64,000 bases of DNA from Chamaecrista fasciculata (lineage: Eukaryota; Streptophyta; Magnoliopsida; Fabales; Fabaceae). The notes beneath the pieces are model-generated. The model searched no databases. It was not told the origin of the DNA and was given only the letters and a program-made list of their open reading frames with translations. The stretch covers positions 1-64,000 of the forward strand of contig QANZ01035946.1 of NCBI GenBank assembly GCA_003254925.1, read 5' to 3'. How positions within the stretch are numbered: the stretch's first letter is position 1; each line of letters begins with the position of its first letter. Both the position numbers and the translations under genes were made by a program. Positions 57,233 through 64,000 of this stretch are shown one piece after another.

Positions 57233-58060
57233 CTTAGCTCAGGATTCTACAGTCAAGCTCCTCAAAATCTGCACACATTCATGAAATTTAAATGAAATGA
57301 TTACAATTTGGGGGATTTTTTTCCACTTTAGGGTTCTCAATTTAATAATCTAATGATCACCTTGAGACATACAAACTTAGTGGGACTTAAATATAAATGC
57401 ACAGGCTACACTGAAATTGAACTACACAAATCTAAAAAGAAAATGAAGAAAAGACATTTTCTTGGCTTATGGAAACACAAAAGCAAAAAGCTCCCAAAGG
57501 ATGTTCCTGCAAGTGAAACCTAAAATAATAGACTGAAAAATGCAGCAACATATATAGATAATATATAAAGAAGAGGAAGTAAAACCCTCAACTTAAAGCC
57601 TTCTAAAGATAAAACAAACAAACAATAAAAAAATTCAAAAGAACAGCAACGGTTACAAAACGAGCAAAACGGTCCCCAACATTTCTTTATTTCTTTCTTT
57701 CTTTCTTTCCTTTTTCAAAAGGAAACACAACTTTACCTTGATGTAAACTCGAATAGCATAGTAGCTAGAAGCTAAAAAGCAAAAGGTATTTGAAAAGATC
57801 TCGCTTCTATTCTCCGAAGCGTTCGTTCGTTCCTTTATGACCTTCTCTGATGACGACTTTTCAAGCAAAACAAGAAAAGAAGCATAGATTTCTTTGAAAT
57901 AAATTAGTGGCTTCTAACTTGAGAGGATACTGCTGCTGAATGAGAATGAGCGAATTAAAGAAGGAAGAGGTAGTTTCAGAAATGGCGAAGTTGGTTTCTG
58001 GGTTCTTCCATGGATTGAGGGAGAGAGAGAAGAAGAAGAAGAAGAAGAAGAAGACATGCA
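57233..58060 (-). promoter_or_regulatory. RopGEF leader with a 5'-UTR intron
   Basis: Upstream of the ATG, an acceptor (tgtgcag|) gives leader exon 57268-57233. A donor AAG|GTAAAG at 57737/57736 gives an upstream noncoding exon ~58060-57737 with a CT-rich start ((CTT)n, complement of 58033-58056). The exact transcription start is unknown. Confidence 0.5.
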
Positions 58061-58089
58061 AGGTGGATTGGACTGTGAAACGAAGCTGA

Positions 58090-59330
58090 GATTCCAGTCT
58101 TCTTTCTATTTTCTTTTTTTTTTTTAATAAATTAATTGAGTTGATAATTCTGTTTAAAGCTCCTTTAATAAAATAATATATTTGAATGAATTAAATAATA
58201 ATAAAATAAATTAATTGAATTGACTCCTTTCACTCAAAAATAAAATAATATATTTGAATGAATTAAATAATAATAATTTCATAACATTCATAATTTCTTA
58301 ATAAAATCTATCATAAATTCATAATTCTATAATACTTATAAATCACTAAAATAAAATTGAAATATCAGCGATAACAGTACTTTAAAAACATCAATATTTA
58401 ACATAACATAAAAACGTGATAATTGATAAAACTAAAATAAAATAAAAAGCATAATTAATTAGAGGCAGAGTGAATTTGTTTGATTGGTAGGGTTGATTTT
58501 ATTTATAGAAATATTATATATATATAAGTATTTTATATATAGAAGTATATAATTTCAATTTTTTCGAGTAGTTTAGTTGACCATCTACTTTTAAAAAAAA
58601 CCGAACTAACTTAATAGGTTCTCTCGTTTCTCATCCAAACTTTAAATCGATTTTAATTGATTTTCTTCGGTTTAGATTGATTCGGATTGATTGAAATTGG
58701 ATGAAATCTATTTTGTTCACCCTACTTAATAACTAACTCTAGAATTTAAACTTTACTCTTTTCACTCAAAAATATAATAATATATTTGAATGAATTAAAT
58801 AATAATAATTTACTAATGAATATATTATTTAAATTTTGTTATATATTAAATTATGTGTTTTCATCTATTTATAAATAAATTATTAATTTAGTAATTCTTA
58901 TAAGATTGAATTATTAATTTTTTTTTCTCACTAAAACGTGTCTTCCAAGTTCCAACTATTCTGTCCCGCCTTAGGCAAAAACACTATTCTGTTTGTCTAC
59001 CAAAAAAAAAAAACACTATTCTGTTTAGGTACATAACGATTGATTATTCAACCTAATGTCAATTATTACATTATGATGATTTGATTTGATTTCACATAAC
59101 TAATTACATCTTTTTTTGTGGGGGCCAGAAACTGATTGGTAATTACTAATTACATCTTTCTCTTTAGCGGTTTTAACTTTCCAGTAATTAATCTGTTTGT
59201 TAAAATGATTATTGTATTTGTATTGACTTACTAACTTTTTATTTGATGGGTTAAAGTATATTTTTTGTCTCATATCTTTTATTCATATTTCAATTTAGTT
59301 TTGAATCTTTTTTGTTACATTTTTTATCTC
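58090..59330. repeat. A/T-rich intergenic region with a thrice-repeated unit
   Basis: aataatatatttgaatgaat plus ttaaataataat occurs at ~58171, ~58241 and ~58773, the last two preceded by ttcactcaaaaata. No gene was found. Confidence 0.6.
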
Positions 59331-60769
59331 ATATCTTTTAATGAGGTGTAAAATTAGCAATGATATTAAAATCGAACGTTGAACCGCAATTCAGTGCTTG
59401 GTCTGGACCGATTTGGCTCAAGAATTGTTGAAACCGGTCAAAAATCGAGAAAACCAGTTTGGATTATAACCGGTTCAGAGTTTCAAAAAAAATGGATGAC
59501 CAACCAGATCTGAACATAGAAAAAGGAGATTTGGATGGAGATGAACAATTTTGAACAATGTAAAAAGAAATATTAATGAACAAAACAAGATATAAATGAA
59601 AAAAAAAATATTTAAATGAACAAAAAGTTCTAAAACCTGAACACAAACAAGAAGGGTGAACAGTGTACATATGAAGAGCAAATAAATTAAGAAACAATGA
59701 TAGAGAAAAATTGATAGAAGTGAACAAATATTCAAAGTTTATAAGGAAGAAAATAAGTAAATCCCCAAACTTGGAAGAAGAAGTCTTTTTCTCATTTCTA
59801 AAGAGCTCTTTAGAAATGCAATACAAATGAGCAATATTTATAAAAGAGCTCAATAACAAATACAGCTAAAAGACTAACAACTTCACTAACAGAGAAAAAG
59901 ACTTCTTTAATTCCTCTACACTAATATTCATCCTTTTGACTTAAGATTTATTTATGAGTAAAAACAACCTCAATATATATACTATTATACCCATTTAAAA
60001 GAAAAATCGACAGCAAACATCTTTTGAAAAAGTAATTGATGTCTTTTTTTGTTTACTTTTGTTAAAGAGAAAAAGATGTAATTGGACAAAATATTTAATA
60101 CAGATAGTATATTTATCCTTTTATTATACTTACATAACTCACTTCTCACCAATATATAATTATGAACGAACCTAATTTTGCTGGCTAATTATATAGTGAT
60201 GCAAGATAATAAGATTCAATGTGGAAATAGGAATCCCACATGCATTTTGCATATTAATTAGTGGAAAATTAGTACAACTGGTTAACCAATCTGGTAGTTG
60301 GGAAGGCATGCATGTGAACAATATTAAATTTGAGGTCAAATAATGAGTAATCCATACTAGATTATTAATCTTTGTTATTTTATAATTGAGTGTGGGAAAA
60401 TGTGACTTGTACTAATATATAAATAATGGAGGGTTCATGATACATTTATATTAATATATATATATATATATATCTTGTCCTATGGCCACTAGTGTTGGTC
60501 AACTTTTTGTTTTTAAGAGAATACAAGCCAAAAAAAAAAAATTAAAATAAAGACTACAATCAATAAAATTTATTTATTGAGGCAAAACACTAAAATTATT
60601 GAAAGTGATGGAAAATGTTTTAAAAATTATTTTATCTGTGAAAAATACTTATTTTGTTAAGTTGTTTTATTAAAAGAAAACTAATATTTTTAATATTGTT
60701 GTTATATTTCGCCCCGATTGAAACTTATATTTAGCTATTTATACGTCTAATGGTAATTAAAAATTAAAG
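59331..60769. other. Intergenic region, no gene supported
   Basis: ORFs on the minus strand at 59464-59859 are Phe/Leu/Ser-rich by composition. A (TA)n run lies at ~60455-60472. accggtcaaaaatcgagaaaacc near 59430 looks repeat-derived but has no partner here. Confidence 0.45.
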
Positions 60770-61230
60770 GTCAAGGCTTTATTTTAATCCTTAATATTTA
60801 TCTTAAATTTTATTTCGATCCATAAAGTTTTTTTTTCTATTTTGTTATGGTCTTTAATATTTTCTAACAGTTATATTTTTGTCCCTATTTATTGAATGTG
60901 ATCATATTTCTCTCATTTCAAATTCAAATGCGACGGGATTAGAGCTATGAGTTATGTTACTCTTGATAAGTTTTTTCTTTATTCAATTGAGATTTACAAG
61001 TTTGATTTGACCTCGTTTGTTGATGGCTTCAACTGGAAAGAAAGAAAAACTTGTCAAAAGTAACTTATAGCTCCGATTTTGCCATATTTGGACTTGAAAC
61101 AAAAGAAATATGATCACATTTAGTAGTTAGGGACCAACTATTGAACATAATAAGGACCAAAATGAAACTGCTGATAAATATTAAGGACTAAATTAGAATT
61201 TAGGATAAATATTAATGACCAAAATTAAAA
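60770..61230. mobile_element. Long foldback MITE related to 16790-17315
   Basis: tgatcatatttctctcattt with gagctatgagttatgttact at the left, and aacttatagctccgattttg with agaaatatgatcacattt at the right, are inverse and match the centre of the 16.8-kb element. Outer ends are tttattttaatccttaata and taaggactaaattagaatt. Confidence 0.65.
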
Positions 61231-61687
61231 ATATATATTACTTTTTTTTGTAATAAATATCTTAAAAATTGAGTTCTGGGAGAAAATGAAAAGTTTGAGA
61301 AGTTGTTTTGTCATTTACAATAATCTCATACAAGAGAACTTTGAATAAATTAAATTATTTAGTAATTAATTAATATTGTTTTGTTCTTTCAAGATAAAGC
61401 TTGCAATATTCCAAAAAACTTTAAAAAAAAAAAAAAAAAACTCTTGAACATGCTGACAAACGTGCATCCCATTTCTTTCCATATAGTCTCTGTCACGCTG
61501 TGATCATTTGGCTCATTTTGTTACATAATTAATAGAAAGAGATCAGAGATCACAAGATGGAATATATGGTTGCTAGTTGAAGATAAGAGCCAAAATACTT
61601 TTAAATACTCCATTTTGAGGGATTATATATTCACCTTATTTAATTAAGACATTAATCATATATGTATGTATATATAATATGTTTTAG

Positions 61688-61952
61688 AATAAACTAACAA
61701 TTCACTCACTGAAAGATTATCGAATTAATAACTTAGTCTCTAAAAAGTTAAAATACACAATTTAGTTTCTAAAAGAATCAAACAAAATATTCTATTAATT
61801 TCTGAAAAAATCAAACGGTATAACTTTAGTCTATAAAAAGGACTATAAAGTATAGTTTTTAAATCTTTTAGAGACTAAACTGTATATTTTGATATTTTAG
61901 AGACCGAGTTGTCAACTTAGTAATATTTCAGGGACCAAATTGTTAATTTACT
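61688..61952. mobile_element. Foldback repeat
   Basis: aaactaacaattcactcact at the left and agggaccaaattgttaattta at the right form inverse arms of ~50 bp. Same family as 51806-51976. Confidence 0.6.
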
Positions 61953-63010
61953 ATATGTTCTATAACAAAATATTTGTTTTTGGTAAACTCTATAACAAAA
62001 TATTGAAGATACTATTATCCTAACTAGCCCTAATTCCTCTTGTTTTGGTCTCTAGTACTATTTTTATTATAGAAAAACAAGATTTTGCACCATGATTTTC
62101 TCCACAATTTCACAATGGATTCACATATAGAATGGGCTATTGCTTCTTTCTCCTCAGCGATCAATTCTCCTGTCCCAGTCACATCTCTTTCTTTCTGCAC
62201 AAACCACAAATTTGTCTATTACATTTATTTCTGGTATTTTCACGTACTCCAAAATTCTATTTTGAGTGAACATAAACATATATACATATACTAGGGGCTT
62301 TGCGTGTCCTAACGGGCACGCAAATATGTATGTAAAATAAATAAGGGATTAAATTGTTAACTTAGTAAAGAAAGAGAGACCAAATAGTAAATTTTCTCTT
62401 ATTTTTAATTTCATAGACTATATAGTTTTAAACATGGACGACCACAAAGGGGTGGAGCCATATAATATAAGATATATATATATATATAAATACAAGTTCG
62501 TGTTTAAAATATACATAATTTAATAATTTAATATTTAGAAGTTTAATTAACACATTTTCATTTATAAAAGTTTGACATGAAAATGGGTCTAGCCCATCGG
62601 ATTAGCCTGCCTTCTTTTTTTCTTTTTTAATCAAACATCGTATTTGCCACTTAACTCACCAAAAATAGGTCAAAAACAACTTGACTTACTTATCATGGAG
62701 GTTAGATAAGCTAACCCACAAGTTAAGTGGGTTGGCCCATTTAATTAATCCATTTAAAAAAAACAGTTTAACGAGTAACTCATAAATAGCTAAATTTTTA
62801 ACTTCCTAACTTAAAAAAAATTCTCTTCATTAAACTATTATTGTTTTTTTTATTCTGTTTGATGTTTTTAATTTAATTTAAATTTTTTTAGTTTGAGACA
62901 ATTTATTTGGTTGTATTTTGTGTAATATATTTGATTTAATTTATTATGTAACATAACATGTTTTTTTTTCTTATTTTTATTCTGTGATCTGTTTATAGAT
63001 TAATGCTATC
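61953..63010. other. Intergenic region, no gene supported
   Basis: A/T-rich with homopolymers. No exon or RNA gene could be supported. Confidence 0.45.
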
Positions 63011-63665
63011 CAAGTGGGAGATTGTTGGAATTTTTATGTGGATTAGCATTAATCTATTGTAAGATTAATATTTGTATTTACTGATAAGTAATTAATTTAT
63101 CGTAAGTCTGAATAAGAATAGATTGGGTTCATATTACTTGTGGTATTCCGTGATGCGTTGGATTATCCACAAGCCTTCCGGGACCGGGCTAAGAACCCCA
63201 ACTCATGTCCAGAGAGTATTAGCAATTATCCCATTAAATTGCTAATGTTTACATAGAGCTTATTTGTCATGGAGACTATTTTGTTTAGTCCTATTTTATT
63301 AACTATTGATTATATTTAATAATCTAGCATTTGGACTAAAGTGTGATATACCCTTTGTTTTGGAGTAGTTTTGTTATTTTAACAAAACTAGGGACTCTTT
63401 TGCATTTTTTAGCTTTTGTATGAAAAGTCCCGATTTATTTTTATATGCACCGAAGAAAAGAAAAACTTTGGTTTTCTTTTATGGGTTTTTGGTTACTCAT
63501 ACTCTTAGTCTCCATTTTGTCAAAATGCTTGAGTTTTTTGGCTTTGTGGTTGGTTCTTCTCTTTGGATCAGTGAGTTGCAGATTTCTTGCCCTCAATTTT
63601 CTCAGTTCCAGATAAGTAACTCTCTTAATCTCCCTTATTTTTCAGCAATTGGTATCAGAGCTGAT
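63011..63665 (+). mobile_element. Copia LTR flanked by polypurine tract and primer site
   Basis: caagtgggagat at 63011-63022 is a Copia-type polypurine tract, followed by TGTTGGAATTTTTATG at 63023. The LTR ends ...TTTCAGCA at ~63647 and is followed by ATTGGTATCAGAGC, the initiator-Met primer site. No integrase or reverse transcriptase was found upstream in the window, and any downstream body would run past 64000. The ORF at 63420-63770 is LTR sequence, not a gene. Confidence 0.65.
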
Positions 63666-64000
63666 GTATTAAGAAATTTAAAAAAAAATAAAAAAAAAAA
63701 GTTAAGTTTTTTTCTTTTTCTTTTTCATTTTGATAACTCTATTGAAAGTCATGGAGTTAATATACTTTAGTTATTGACTCCATCATTTTTCAAAATTAAA
63801 GTGTATAAATTATTATCAGAAATTGAATTGCCATTTGTGAACTTAGGTATACATATTTTAACTTATATATTACACTTTCATTTTGGATAATATTTTCATG
63901 CAAAGCTTTAATTGCTTAAATAAAAGATATTGAGGTTAAAACTTCATTTTGGTCCATTATAATATTCTTATGATTTGACTTTGGTCCTAGATCTTTTTTT
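63666..64000 (+). other. Possible Copia leader, then foldback-type sequence at the window edge
   Basis: tgatgtattaagaaattt after the primer site looks like a Copia leader. From ~63945 the wording cattttggtccattataat matches the Mutator-type foldback families, and the window ends inside it. Confidence 0.35.

Noticed and set aside
59464-59859. 131-codon Phe/Leu-rich membrane protein on the minus strand
   Set aside because: No start context, splice partner or homology; composition reflects an A/T-rich stretch.
63420-63770. 116-codon hypothetical protein
   Set aside because: It crosses the end of a Copia LTR and its primer site; composition is A/T-driven.

Overview
This is an A/T-rich nuclear segment of a eudicot plant genome. 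Two multi-exon genes have perfect GT-AG junctions and family-typical products, and the DNA between and inside the genes is packed with plant transposons. I can support three apparently intact protein genes. (1) A plant-specific TIGR01589-domain protein (+ strand, 8 coding exons, 2627-11235, 359 aa). (2) A two-exon, 77-aa LEA-like Ala/Glu/Lys-rich protein (- strand, 17753-16139). (3) A RopGEF with an intact PRONE domain (- strand, 7 coding exons, 57232-53553, 471 aa). All exon chains were assembled by hand and close in frame.

Broken genes: an aminoacylase-1-like remnant (~19.7-20.0 kb); an ORTHRUS/VIM-type PHD-RING-SRA-RING gene with frameshifts and stops (24.34-20.74 kb, -); a more deleted second copy of it (42.9-41.6 kb, -) in a segmental duplication; and a receptor-like-protein LRR gene broken by frameshifts, stops and a SINE (45.9-48.6 kb, +). 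A nuclear plastid insertion at ~14.7-15.0 kb carries the end of the trnL(UAA) intron, its 3' exon and part of the trnL-trnF spacer.

Mobile DNA, left to right: Mutator-type MITEs with 9-10 bp target duplications (0.45-1.25 kb); inside gene 1, a Tourist-like MITE, a complete TRIM retrotransposon and two opposed Copia fragments; another Tourist-like MITE (11.9-12.3 kb) and two adjacent hAT-like elements (12.4-13.9 kb); an LTR element with no pol (25.3-31.5 kb); a long-TIR Mutator-like element (31.9-34.7 kb) that carries a solo LTR; a 4.3-kb CACTA element (35.0-39.3 kb) holding spliced-gene fragments of RPB7, a trehalose-6-phosphate phosphatase and a Rossmann-fold NAD(P)-binding protein; a second long-TIR Mutator-like element (39.5-40.9 kb); a 2.3-kb PIF/Harbinger-like element (49.1-51.4 kb); a SINE and a solo TRIM LTR inside RopGEF introns; and a Copia LTR at the right edge.

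The three intact genes do not form a pathway or operon. The most informative feature is the layered history: the VIM locus duplicated; one copy then received the LTR element and the Mutator-like element, which itself received an LTR, while the other copy keeps the empty sites. I see no CRISPR array, rRNA operon or functional tRNA gene. The genus cannot be fixed from the sequence alone.
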